DNA from: Poseidonocella pacifica
GTDB taxonomy: Bacteria > Pseudomonadota > Alphaproteobacteria > Rhodobacterales > Rhodobacteraceae
NCBI RefSeq assembly: GCF_900111875.1
Contig: NZ_FOJU01000003.1
Span: forward strand, 124,001 to 188,000
Length of the DNA stretch: 64,000 nt
Reading direction: 5' to 3'
Below the pieces are notes generated by a model. The model saw nothing but the letters and a program-made list of their open reading frames with translations. It was not told the DNA's origin and did not search any database. Below, in pieces: positions 17,881-26,657 of this stretch. Numbering within the stretch: position 1 is the first letter of the stretch; each line of letters begins with the position of its first letter. Made by a program: the position numbers and the translations under genes.

Positions 17881-18480
17881 TCAGAGTTCGAACTCACCGG
17901 GGACGCGCCCGATCCGTTCACGGATGGTGGTTAGATCCTTGAAGTGGGGATGTATAGTGCCGAGGCGATCAAACGTCTCGTGAGCTTCGGGAAGCCGGTT
18001 CAACTCAAGCTGAATTCCCCCCAAAAGCATGATCGCTACAAAATCGCGTGGCTCACGCGCAAGAGCCGTTCCAAGATCCTGCAATGCAGGCCCCATGAGT
18101 CCCGAGGCGTAATAGGCCTGCGCCCGCAGGCTGTAACTAAGCGGATATTTGGGGGCGTGATCGATCGCAGCGGTCAGATGCTCCACCGCGGCGGCAAGAT
18201 CCCCTTCTTCCAGCGCGTCGCGCCCCCTCTCGACGAGCAGATCGACCGCCGCCGAACCACTCAGCGACCAAATCCGCATAATGCGGCGCTCTATTATTGG
18301 GGCCTCTTGCGGTTCCGCATTGGCGAGATCGTCAAAGAGCGCGTCCAAGACTTCGCCGCTCTCAACATCCGCCCGATCCTGCAAGTTCCCAGCCTGTTGG
18401 GCAAACCCCGCATGAGACGTTGCGGCACAAACCGCAAATGCGATGAACAGGGGTTTGAGCTTGCGGGTCACTTTGGTCAT
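17881..18480 (-). CDS. Secreted tetratricopeptide-repeat protein
   Basis: A 199-residue protein with an N-terminal signal peptide (LKPLFIAFAVCAATSHAGFAQ) and TPR-like repeats at about residues 80-185 (ALEEGDLAAAVEHLTAAIDHAPKYPLSY and two further units). Periplasmic TPR proteins usually scaffold other proteins; no enzyme motif is present. It sits 26 bp upstream of the helicase gene on the same strand and is divergent from the SCP2 gene. Confidence 0.85.
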   Translation of the reverse strand: MTKVTRKLKPLFIAFAVCAATSHAGFAQQAGNLQDRADVESGEVLDALFDDLANAEPQEAPIIERRIMRIWSLSGSAAVDLLVERGRDALEEGDLAAAVEHLTAAIDHAPKYPLSYSLRAQAYYASGLMGPALQDLGTALAREPRDFVAIMLLGGIQLELNRLPEAHETFDRLGTIHPHFKDLTTIRERIGRVPGEFEL

Positions 18481-18551
18481 GGTAGCACTGAGTGTAACGC
18501 CCCGAACCGGAAAAGCGAGAGGGGCCTCACAAATGTGAAGGGAAGGGATCC

Positions 18552-18842
18552 ATGAGCGATGTAATCGATGCGGCAGTGACCGCGCTCAAGGCGAAAATGG
18601 ACGGCGAGCAGTTTGACGGCTCCGCCAAATTCGTCATCAAGGACGAAGGCGCGATCATCATTGACGGTGCGGGTGTACGGGCCGGCGACGATGAGACCGA
18701 AGTGACCCTGACCGCAGATGCAGAAACATTTCGCGCGATCCTCGACGGTGACATGAATCCCACGACGGCCTTCATGTCGGGGAAACTCGCTGTTGACGGC
18801 GACATGGGCACCGCGATGCGGCTCGGCAGCGCGCTGAGCTGA
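18552..18842 (+). CDS. SCP2 sterol-binding domain protein
   Basis: A 96-residue single-domain protein of the SCP2 lipid-carrier family (KFVIKDEGAIIIDG, then FMSGKLAVDGDMGTAMRLG near the end). SCP2 proteins bind acyl chains, acyl-CoA or sterol-like lipids in a hydrophobic tunnel. GAAGG precedes the ATG. It is followed two bases later by the lipase-like gene, so the two are probably co-translated and may share a lipid substrate. Confidence 0.93.
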   Translation: MSDVIDAAVTALKAKMDGEQFDGSAKFVIKDEGAIIIDGAGVRAGDDETEVTLTADAETFRAILDGDMNPTTAFMSGKLAVDGDMGTAMRLGSALS

Positions 18843-18844
18843 TT

Positions 18845-19780
18845 TTGGACGGGGCTCCCTACTTCACCGATATTACCCAAGGGCCGGACATTGTGTCCTG
18901 TGCTTGGGCCCAAGGCGCGGACGGCGTGCGCATTCGAGTTGCGCTTTTCCCCGTCGATCACGCCCATGGTACGGTTTTGCTGTTCACGGGGCGCACTGAA
19001 TATATCGAGAAATATGGACCGCTTGCACGTGATCTAGCAGGTCGCGGATTTGCCATGGCGACCTGCGACTGGCGCGGTCAGGGGCTCTCCGACAGGGCGC
19101 TTGACGAAAAGCGGACCGGCCATGTGATGCGGTTCTCCGATTACCAGATTGACGCCGACGCGCTGCTAAAAGCGGCGCAGGACGCCGGATTGCCTGAACC
19201 GTACTTTCTTATAGGGCATTCGATGGGTGGCTGTATTGGCTTGCGCTCGCTTGTCGCGGGATACCCTGTCAGCGCTGTAGCCTTCTCCGCCCCCATGTGG
19301 GGCATCGGGATGGCCGGATATCTGCGTCCTTTTGCATGGACCTTGTCGTTCCTGAGCCGCTTTGTGAATCGTAGCCATGTCTTCGCGCCGGGCACGACTG
19401 GAACGCCCTATCCCGAAGCTGCGCCTTTCGAAGACAATCAACTGACCACCGATGCTGAACAATATGCATGGATGAAGAACCAGACCGAGATGCATCCGGA
19501 GCTCGCTCTTGGCGGTCCGAGTCTCAACTGGCTCTACGAAGGAATGCTGGAAACCCGGGCTTTGGCGCGCCTACCCTCGCCGGATGTTCCTTGCCTGACG
19601 CTTTTGGGCGGCAACGAGCGGATCGTGGACACGGACCGCATCCATGAGCGTATGCAGATCTGGCCAGATGGGGCGCTCGAAATCGTCCCCGGCGGCGAGC
19701 ATGAAGTGCTGATGGAGCGCCCCCCGCTGCGAGAGCGCGCTATCGAACGCATCACTGGATTCTTCGACACGCACCTCTAA
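18845..19780 (+). CDS. Alpha/beta hydrolase, lysophospholipase/monoacylglycerol-lipase type
   Basis: A 311-residue alpha/beta hydrolase. The nucleophile elbow GHSMGG lies near residue 125, an oxyanion-type segment is LLFTGRTEYIEKYG, a distal aspartate is in ERIVDTDRI and the histidine is in GGEHEVLME. It resembles PldB/monoglyceride lipases. The start is a TTG at 18845, two bases after the SCP2 stop. No signal peptide is seen. Coupling to SCP2 suggests intracellular lipid turnover. Confidence 0.9.
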   Translation: MDGAPYFTDITQGPDIVSCAWAQGADGVRIRVALFPVDHAHGTVLLFTGRTEYIEKYGPLARDLAGRGFAMATCDWRGQGLSDRALDEKRTGHVMRFSDYQIDADALLKAAQDAGLPEPYFLIGHSMGGCIGLRSLVAGYPVSAVAFSAPMWGIGMAGYLRPFAWTLSFLSRFVNRSHVFAPGTTGTPYPEAAPFEDNQLTTDAEQYAWMKNQTEMHPELALGGPSLNWLYEGMLETRALARLPSPDVPCLTLLGGNERIVDTDRIHERMQIWPDGALEIVPGGEHEVLMERPPLRERAIERITGFFDTHL

Positions 19781-19788
19781 ACGAGGCC

Positions 19789-20385
19789 TCAGTCCTCCGC
19801 CTCTCCGTAGGTCTTCAGCAGGCTTCCCTGCGCCATGAAAAATACGAACAGCGCGGCGGTCAGCCCGAACGTCTTGAAGTAAACCCACGCTTCTGTGGAC
19901 ATGGTGCGCCATACCACTTCGTTAGCCACAGCCAACCCAAAGAAAAACAAAGCTATGCGCCGGGTCAGGATCATCCATCCCTCATGCGCAAGCGGCATGA
20001 CATCGTCCATCACCGTGCGCAGATAACTCTGCCCGCGGAACAGCCCGAAACCCAGAATCCCTGCGAAAAGCAAATAGATCATCGTGGGCTTCATCTTGAA
20101 GAAGCGTTCATCGTTGAGCCAGACGGAGAGGCCGCCAAACACGACCACCAACACGACGGTGGCGATCTGCATCCTGCTAAGCTTTCCCGTCAGCTTCCAC
20201 AAAACCAATGTGGAGGCCACCAAGAGCGGTATAAAGCCAGCCGTCACTACGATGAAGCCGTCGTAATCACGCCCCGCGATGTTGAACACCCGATCCTTGA
20301 GCAGAAGATAGGCCGCAAAGAATATGACGATGGGGCCCATTTCGAGCGCCGTCTTCAGCAGCGGGTTGATGTGCTTGTCGTTCAT
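19789..20385 (-). CDS. yciB: Inner membrane septation protein A family (YciB)
   Basis: A 198-residue integral membrane protein with five to six hydrophobic segments and the family's N-terminal pattern (PLLKTALEMGPIVIFFAAYL) and C-terminal NEVVWR segment. YciB proteins affect cell-envelope integrity and septation. The ATG at 20385 is preceded by CGGAG; a GTG six bases upstream is an alternative. The DMT-family transporter gene lies just upstream on the same strand. Confidence 0.92.
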   Translation of the reverse strand: MNDKHINPLLKTALEMGPIVIFFAAYLLLKDRVFNIAGRDYDGFIVVTAGFIPLLVASTLVLWKLTGKLSRMQIATVVLVVVFGGLSVWLNDERFFKMKPTMIYLLFAGILGFGLFRGQSYLRTVMDDVMPLAHEGWMILTRRIALFFFGLAVANEVVWRTMSTEAWVYFKTFGLTAALFVFFMAQGSLLKTYGEAED

Positions 20386-20396
20386 GCTCACTCCGG

Positions 20397-21299
20397 TTAG
20401 CCACCAAGTTCTACTATCACGGCACCTGCTGCGATCAATCCCATCAGTGCAATTCGCCGCGGTCCCACAGTTTCCTTGAGGACGAGCCATCCAATCAAAG
20501 CCGCGAAGACGGTGGAGGTTTCGCGCAGTACGGCGGCCTCTCCAACCTTGTCGAGCCGTGTTGCCAGCATGATCGAGCCAAAGCTGGCAAAGGCGACCAG
20601 CCCACCCGCCACTCCGCGCGTCATGAGAGGGCGCAGCGCCGGCCGATCCTCCATACGCAACCAACGCCGCGACGCGATGATCGGCATGACCAGCCCGTCA
20701 AACATGAAAAACCACGCCAGAAAGGTAAACGGGTTGGCCGTCGCCCGAATTCCATAGGCATCGTAGGTCGTATAGAGCGCCACGAAGAGCCCCGTGATCA
20801 CTGCCAAGATGAGCGCTGAGCCCAAGCTTTCGCGCTGTGTCTGCATGAAGATGAGATTATAGACAGCCAGCCCGAAGATTCCCGAAAGCAGAACCGCCAC
20901 GCCCAGCCATTGCACCACCGAGAAATGCTCTTCGAAAAACAGCGTGGCCCCGATCACGGCAAAAAGCGGCCCTGTGCCCCGCACGACCGGGTACACGACT
21001 GTGTAGGCGCCTTTCATATAAGCCTGCGCCTGCAACACCTTATAGGCAGTATGGATCAGAAACGCGCCTGCGAAGATCATCCACATATGCGGCTCGGGCC
21101 ATGGCACGACAAAAAGCGCGAAGGGCGCGGCCATCATCCCATAACTGAAATCCATCGCCCCCCGCATGATCCATGGGTCGAACCGGCCCTTTTGCATCGC
21201 GCCAAAAATTGCGTGCAGGAGGGCCGCCGCAAGAGCGAGGCCAAGCGCAAGCGTATGCCCGGCCTCGGTGCCTTCGAGGCTGATCAACCACTCACTCAT
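20397..21299 (-). CDS. EamA/DMT-superfamily transporter
   Basis: A 300-residue membrane protein with about ten predicted helices in two EamA-like halves, e.g. YPVVRGTGPLFAVIGA in the first and ETSTVFAALIGWLVLKE in the second. Members export or import small metabolites; the substrate is unknown. It is 11 bp upstream of yciB and divergent from the MgtC-like gene. Confidence 0.9.
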   Translation of the reverse strand: MSEWLISLEGTEAGHTLALGLALAAALLHAIFGAMQKGRFDPWIMRGAMDFSYGMMAAPFALFVVPWPEPHMWMIFAGAFLIHTAYKVLQAQAYMKGAYTVVYPVVRGTGPLFAVIGATLFFEEHFSVVQWLGVAVLLSGIFGLAVYNLIFMQTQRESLGSALILAVITGLFVALYTTYDAYGIRATANPFTFLAWFFMFDGLVMPIIASRRWLRMEDRPALRPLMTRGVAGGLVAFASFGSIMLATRLDKVGEAAVLRETSTVFAALIGWLVLKETVGPRRIALMGLIAAGAVIVELGG

Positions 21300-21357
21300 T
21301 GCGGGAACCCCTTATGGTCTCTAGCCGTAGTATCGTCAGAACACGGGCGGGAGATGT

Positions 21358-21843
21358 ATGATGTGGCAAACGGTCGTCGATGAATTGAACGGGTCTTTCT
21401 CAGCGGTGCCACCCCTCGTGTCCGCGATCCGTCTGGCCGCGGCTCTCATCCTCGGGGGCATTGTCGGATTCGAGCGGGAAGCGCGCGGCAAGCCGGCGGG
21501 GCTTCGGACCCATATGCTCGTCTCCATGGCCGCTGCGCTTTTCATCATCATCGGACTACAGATCAGCGCGCTGGATTTTGGCAAGGCCGGTGAAATGCGC
21601 ATCGATCCGCTCCGGCTGATAGAAGCCGTGACCGCGGGCGTGGCATTCCTTGCCGCGGGCATAATTTTCTCGTCTGGGGGGAAAGTGCACAATATCACGA
21701 CCGGCGCATCCCTCTGGCTTGCCGGCGCCGTAGGCTTGGCCTGCGGATCAGGTCAAATCCCCCTTGCGGCAATGGCCACGGGGATCGTTGTTCTGGTCCT
21801 CTTTGCGCTTCGGAGCCTGAAGAACTTCTTCCAGGACGAATAG
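21358..21843 (+). CDS. MgtC/SapB family membrane protein
   Basis: A 161-residue membrane protein. The family core is visible as RLAAALILGGIVGFERE and AGVAFLAAGIIFSSGG, with GASLWLAGAVGLACGSG following. It is short, with only the membrane domain and no C-terminal ACT-like domain. MgtC relatives are linked to magnesium-limited growth and ATP synthase control, but this subgroup is uncharacterised. Confidence 0.9.
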   Translation: MMWQTVVDELNGSFSAVPPLVSAIRLAAALILGGIVGFEREARGKPAGLRTHMLVSMAAALFIIIGLQISALDFGKAGEMRIDPLRLIEAVTAGVAFLAAGIIFSSGGKVHNITTGASLWLAGAVGLACGSGQIPLAAMATGIVVLVLFALRSLKNFFQDE

Positions 21844-21855
21844 ACCGCACTATCG

Positions 21856-23220
21856 TCACGATCGCGCAGATCCTGTAAGAGCCTCTGCGAAATCGCGCGG
21901 GTCAAATGGTGCGAGGTCGTCAATCTGCTCCCCCACTCCGATCGCGTGGATTGGCAAACCGAACTTATCCGCCAGCGCGACCAGAACACCGCCCTTTGCC
22001 GTTCCATCAAGTTTGGTCATCACCAAGCCGGAGACATCGGCGAGCTTTTTGAATATCTCGACCTGTAGCAGAGCATTCTGACCAGTCGTCGCATCCAGAA
22101 CGAGCAAGGTATTGTGCGGGGCTTCGGGATCCTTCTTGCGAATGACGCGCACGATCTTTGCCAACTCTTCCATCAGATCCGCGCGGTTCTGAAGCCGGCC
22201 TGCCGTATCGATCATCAGAAGGTCCGCGCCGTCCTGCTCTGCTTTCACCATCGCGTCGAACGCAAGGCTCGCCGGATCACTCCCCTCGGGGGCCGTAAGG
22301 ACAGGGACCCCTGCCCGCTCGCCCCAGATCTGCAACTGCTCGACTGCCGCGGCCCGAAAAGTGTCACCTGCCGCGATGACGACGGTCTTGCCGGCTGCAC
22401 GAAACTGGCTCGCGAGCTTGCCGATTGTCGTAGTCTTGCCGGAGCCGTTCACCCCGACGACAAGCACAACCTGCGGCGTCTTGGAATAAAGCGGCATGGG
22501 CCGCGCGACTGGTTCCATGATCCGCGCGACCTCATCGGCCAACAGTCCCTTGATTTCCTCGACCGAGAGCTTGCGCCCCATCCGCCCCTCGGCCATGTTC
22601 GCAGCAACCCGCATAGCGGTGTCCACCCCCATATCGGCGGCGATAAGCAACTCCTCGAGTTGCTCCAGCATGTCATCATCGAGAGTGCGCCGGACCACCG
22701 GCGCGGCATCCCGGCGAAGAAGCCGGTTGAAGAAGCCCCGACCTGAAACGGCCCCCCCTCCTTCGGGGATTTCGAGCGGCGCTGGACCGGGCACTTCGTT
22801 TGGCGCATCGGGCGCTTCTAGCGGTGACTCCACCGGAATCTCGTTCGGGGGTAGATCAGGCGTCTCTTCGGGTTGCGGCGGGCTCGCTGGTGGAAGGTCC
22901 GGCTCGGGATCGGGCAGCGGGGGTGCAGGATCGGCGGGCGCTGGCGCTTCATCCGGCCCCGTCGGCGCACCGGGCAGGTCAGGCTCCGGCACGGAGAGAG
23001 GTTCGTGCGGTGGCTCTGGATCCTCGGGCGCGGGATCTGTATCGCCCGGCGACGTTGGCGCCGCAGTATCGGCCATACCATGCCGCAGCGCTTCGGTTTC
23101 CTCGAGAGCGTCGGTGGGGCGGTCCTGTTCACCGCCCTCTTCGACAATTGCGTCCAGCCCTTCTTCGAGCTTCGAGGAGGATCGAAAGAGGCGATCCTTG
23201 AGCTTGCTTAGAAATGCCAC
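21856..23220 (-). CDS. ftsY: Signal recognition particle receptor FtsY
   Basis: A 454-residue SRP receptor GTPase. The NG domain fills the C-terminal 300 residues: G1 GVNGSGKTTTIGKLA, DTFRAAAVEQL, DTAGR, TKLDGTAKGG. The N-terminal A domain is a long acidic, proline-rich stretch of Pro-Glu-Asp-Pro type repeats at about residues 55-145. The start is GTG at 23220 with AGGAGG seven bases upstream; no ATG fits. It targets ribosome-SRP complexes to the translocon. Confidence 0.96.
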   Translation of the reverse strand: MAFLSKLKDRLFRSSSKLEEGLDAIVEEGGEQDRPTDALEETEALRHGMADTAAPTSPGDTDPAPEDPEPPHEPLSVPEPDLPGAPTGPDEAPAPADPAPPLPDPEPDLPPASPPQPEETPDLPPNEIPVESPLEAPDAPNEVPGPAPLEIPEGGGAVSGRGFFNRLLRRDAAPVVRRTLDDDMLEQLEELLIAADMGVDTAMRVAANMAEGRMGRKLSVEEIKGLLADEVARIMEPVARPMPLYSKTPQVVLVVGVNGSGKTTTIGKLASQFRAAGKTVVIAAGDTFRAAAVEQLQIWGERAGVPVLTAPEGSDPASLAFDAMVKAEQDGADLLMIDTAGRLQNRADLMEELAKIVRVIRKKDPEAPHNTLLVLDATTGQNALLQVEIFKKLADVSGLVMTKLDGTAKGGVLVALADKFGLPIHAIGVGEQIDDLAPFDPRDFAEALTGSARS

Positions 23221-23330
23221 GACATGCCTCCTGTACCCGTTCCCATCTGACCTAGTGCGAAGCTCGACGATATGGAAGGGCCGCGAAAGTCCCGCTGGCA
23301 CCCCGTGTCTCCTTTTGGCAAACTCTGTGG

Positions 23331-23717
23331 ATGATCGCGGCAATCCTCCTTCTTCTCTTTCTCAACTCCCCTGTCTGGGCGATGTCGGCTGATGAATTCG
23401 CCGCACGTGTCGAAGGGCATACCTTTCAGTACCGTCACGATGGCCAACCCCACGGGATCGAGGAATATCTAGAGAACCGGCGCGTGCGCTGGTCGCTCAT
23501 GGACGGTCTATGCAAGGAGGGCCATTGGTACGAGGCGGGCACCCAGATCTGTTTCGTCTATGAGGACGACCCAGATGCGCCCCACTGCTGGACATTCGAA
23601 GAGGACACCGCAGGATTGCGCGCAATCACCTTGGACTCAAATGGCCGGCGGGAGGTGTACGATGCCTTTCAGAGCGACGAGGAGATGATTTGCCTCGGAC
23701 CGGAAGTAGGCGTCTGA
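23331..23717 (+). CDS. Secreted hypothetical protein with conserved cysteines
   Basis: A 128-residue protein with a clear signal peptide (MIAAILLLLFLNSPVWA) and a mature part of about 110 residues. The mature part has four cysteines and an FEEDTAGLRAI segment. I do not recognise a named family. It lies between ftsY and xseA, divergent from ftsY and convergent with xseA. Periplasmic location is inferred from the signal. Confidence 0.75.
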   Translation: MIAAILLLLFLNSPVWAMSADEFAARVEGHTFQYRHDGQPHGIEEYLENRRVRWSLMDGLCKEGHWYEAGTQICFVYEDDPDAPHCWTFEEDTAGLRAITLDSNGRREVYDAFQSDEEMICLGPEVGV

Positions 23718-23733
23718 GCCGCACGACCCTGCC

Positions 23734-25287
23734 TTAGAAAAGATCCCCTTGTTCAGGAGGGGGCGGCGCGGGAGGTTTCTTGCGGGGCTGCGGTTTGGAC
23801 GCGGGAGAGACCACCACTTTGTCGTCGGAGAACTCGATTTCAAGCTCCAGCGCCTTGGACGCTGACTTCGCGGTCGTGACAACTTTGCCCCCGTCCCGCA
23901 CAACGGCATATCCCCGTTTGAGGGTCTCACGGTAGCCAAGGGTCTCTCGCAATCTGTCGAGGGACGAAAGCCTGTCCCGCAATTCCTGCTGTCGATACCG
24001 TGCGGCCTTGGCAAATTGCGCAGAGATACGCTGCAATTTCTCTCTTTTAGTCGTCAAATCGACCGAAATACTTCGCAAACTGAGTCTTCCGTCCAACTTT
24101 TCCAAACTGGAACGCCGATTTGTGACGCCGCGAGAGAAGGCCGGTACAAGCTGAACGGAACGCTCCTGAAGGCGGCGTCGGTCCTCCGCAAGATGCCTGC
24201 GCAGCGTTCCTCCCCGAAGCGCTCCTGTCATATCCGACAAATGCAGTTTGCGCCGCTCGACGCCCCGCAAAAGCGCCTGCGGCAGTCGCTCGCCCCACGC
24301 ATCGAGCCGCTGGCTTGGTCCCTCTACGAGCGTTTCGGCCCGAGGAAGCGCCCGTGCAACATCGCGAAGGCGCTGCCCCCGCAGCAGGACCCCCTGCCCG
24401 ACCGCTTGGCGTATACGCCCAGCTTGGCCGTCGAGCCACGACAGTAACTCCAGCCGTACTGGCACCGCCATTTCCGCCGCCGCGGTCGGCGTCGGCGCTC
24501 GCCTGTCGGAGGCAAAATCGATGAGCGTGGTATCCGTCTCATGACCCACCGCAGAAATCAGCGGAATATCAGAAGCGGCCGCAGCACGAACAACCGCCTC
24601 TTCGTTGAACCCCCACAGATCCTCGATACTTCCCCCGCCCCGCGCGACGATCAACAAATCAGGCCGCGGCATGGCACCACCGGGAGACAGCGCGTTGAAC
24701 CCCGCGATGGCACGCGCCACTTCCGGGGCACAGCGTTCCCCCTGCACCGCGACCGGCCAAAGCAAAACCTTGCGAGGACAGCGGTCTCTCAGCCTGTGTA
24801 GGATATCCCGGATCACCGCCCCCGACGGGGATGTGATTACGCCGATCACCTCCGGAAGGAACGGAAGCGGGCGCTTGCGCGCCTCGTCAAAGAGCCCTTC
24901 CGCAGCCAAGGCCTTGCGCCGCGTCTCCAGCATCGCCATGAGCGCCCCGAGCCCCGCAGGCTTGAGCTCTTCGATCACCAGTTGATACTTCGACTGCCCC
25001 GGGAATGTCGTGACCCGCCCCGTGGCAACCACCTCCATCCCCTCTTCGGGCTGAACCTGAAGCCGGGCTGCGACCCCCTTCCAGATCACCGCCGACATCA
25101 CCGAACGGTCGTCCTTTAGGTCGAGATAGACGTGCCCCGATCGCGGGCGGCTCACGCGCCCCAACTCTCCGCGAATCCGCACATGCCCGAATTCGCCCTC
25201 TATGGCGCGCTTGATCGCGCCCGAAATCTCGGAAACTGTGAACTCAGGCTCATTTGCGCCCGGAACGGGATCGTCGATAAGGTCCAT
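23734..25287 (-). CDS. xseA: Exodeoxyribonuclease VII large subunit
   Basis: A 517-residue large subunit of ExoVII. The N-terminal OB-fold reads EFTVSEISGAIKRAIEGEFG and GHVYLDLKDD. The catalytic core shows LPEVIGVITSPSGAVIRDI, DLLIVARGGGSIEDLWGFN and ISAVGHETDTTLIDF. A coiled-coil region and a Lys/Pro-rich tail follow. It degrades single-stranded DNA with the small subunit XseB, which is not encoded in this window. It is divergent from purD. Confidence 0.97.
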   Translation of the reverse strand: MDLIDDPVPGANEPEFTVSEISGAIKRAIEGEFGHVRIRGELGRVSRPRSGHVYLDLKDDRSVMSAVIWKGVAARLQVQPEEGMEVVATGRVTTFPGQSKYQLVIEELKPAGLGALMAMLETRRKALAAEGLFDEARKRPLPFLPEVIGVITSPSGAVIRDILHRLRDRCPRKVLLWPVAVQGERCAPEVARAIAGFNALSPGGAMPRPDLLIVARGGGSIEDLWGFNEEAVVRAAAASDIPLISAVGHETDTTLIDFASDRRAPTPTAAAEMAVPVRLELLSWLDGQAGRIRQAVGQGVLLRGQRLRDVARALPRAETLVEGPSQRLDAWGERLPQALLRGVERRKLHLSDMTGALRGGTLRRHLAEDRRRLQERSVQLVPAFSRGVTNRRSSLEKLDGRLSLRSISVDLTTKREKLQRISAQFAKAARYRQQELRDRLSSLDRLRETLGYRETLKRGYAVVRDGGKVVTTAKSASKALELEIEFSDDKVVVSPASKPQPRKKPPAPPPPEQGDLF

Positions 25288-25351
25288 GCTTGCTCCTTTG
25301 CCGGTGCGACTTTAGAACGCCCGCCAACGGAGGCCAAGCAGGAGCGCGCCT

Positions 25352-26614
25352 ATGAATATCCTCATCCTCGGTAGTGGCGGGCGCGAGCATAGCCTTGCTT
25401 GGGCCATCATGCAGAACCCGAAATGTGACAAACTGATCGTCGCGCCGGGCAACGCGGGCATCGCCGACATCGCTGATTGCGCCACTGTGAACATCGAAGA
25501 TGGGGGCGCCGTCGCAGTCTTTGCCGAAGAAAACGCAATAGACTTCGTGATCATCGGGCCGGAGGCGCCTCTTGCTGCAGGAGTGGCCGACAGGCTGCGC
25601 GAAGCGGGCTTCCTCGTCTTTGGCCCCTCGCAAGCGGCGGCGCGCCTCGAATCCTCCAAGAGTTTCACCAAGGAAATCTGTGACGCCGCAAACGCGCCCA
25701 CCGCAGGCTACGGTCATTTCACTGAAGCCGATGCTGCTCGTGACTACGTGCGGTCAAAAGGAGCGCCCATCGTTGTGAAAGCCGACGGGTTGGCCGCCGG
25801 GAAAGGCGTGATCGTCGCACAGACCGAGGCCGAGGCCATCGCGGCGATCGACGACATGTTCTCTGGCGCTTTCGGGGGCGCTGGCGCAGAAGTCGTCATC
25901 GAGGACTTCATGACCGGCGAAGAGGCTTCGTTCTTTGTGCTCTGTGACGGCGAAAACGTCCTGCCGGTTGGCACGGCGCAGGATCACAAACGCATCGGCG
26001 AAGGGGACACCGGGCCCAATACGGGCGGCATGGGGGCCTATTCCCCCGCCCCGATCATGACGGAAGAAGTCATCGAACGTGCGTTGAGCGAAATCGTCCA
26101 TCCGACCGTGGCCGAAATGCGCCGCCGCGGCACGCCCTACGAAGGGGTTCTCTATGTCGGGCTGATGATCGAGGACGGCGCCCCACGGCTTGTCGAATAC
26201 AACGTTCGGTTCGGTGACCCGGAGTGTCAGGTTCTGATGATGAGGCTCGGCGCCCAAGCCCTCGATCTGCTACATGCCTGCGCGGAGGGACGGCTTGCCG
26301 AGACGACAGTCAATTGGGCCGACGATCATGCGATGACCGTGGTGATGGCCGCCGCAGGCTATCCGGGCGCGTATGAGAAAGGCAGCGAGATCCGAGGGAT
26401 GGGGAATCTCCCCGAAAATAGTTCGCAAATGGTCTTTCACGCCGGGACGCGGCGTCGCGACGGCAAACTGGAAGCTGCGGGTGGGCGCGTGCTGAACGTC
26501 ACGGCACGGGGCGCCACTCTGCGGGAAGCGGCCGATCGGGCCTATGAATTGGTAGACCGGATCGACTGGCCCGAGGGCATCTGCCGCCGGGACATCGGCT
26601 GGCGCGCCCTGTAA
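25352..26614 (+). CDS. purD: Phosphoribosylamine-glycine ligase
   Basis: A 420-residue ATP-grasp enzyme of purine biosynthesis (GAR synthetase). Visible signatures are ILGSGGREHSLAW, FGPSQAAARLESSKSF, VVKADGLAAGKGVIVA, TGGMGAYSPAP and EYNVRFGDPECQ. Full length for the family. It is divergent from xseA across 64 bp, which must hold both promoters. Confidence 0.98.
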   Translation: MNILILGSGGREHSLAWAIMQNPKCDKLIVAPGNAGIADIADCATVNIEDGGAVAVFAEENAIDFVIIGPEAPLAAGVADRLREAGFLVFGPSQAAARLESSKSFTKEICDAANAPTAGYGHFTEADAARDYVRSKGAPIVVKADGLAAGKGVIVAQTEAEAIAAIDDMFSGAFGGAGAEVVIEDFMTGEEASFFVLCDGENVLPVGTAQDHKRIGEGDTGPNTGGMGAYSPAPIMTEEVIERALSEIVHPTVAEMRRRGTPYEGVLYVGLMIEDGAPRLVEYNVRFGDPECQVLMMRLGAQALDLLHACAEGRLAETTVNWADDHAMTVVMAAAGYPGAYEKGSEIRGMGNLPENSSQMVFHAGTRRRDGKLEAAGGRVLNVTARGATLREAADRAYELVDRIDWPEGICRRDIGWRAL

Positions 26615-26657
26615 TCGGCGATCTTGTACCGTGTCGGGAGGCTGGCTTCGGGCGGAG

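Noticed and set aside
22496-23392. Long plus-strand frame rich in Ser and Gly opposite ftsY
   Set aside because: Mirror of the Pro/Glu/Asp-rich FtsY N-terminus; the low complexity keeps the opposite frame open.
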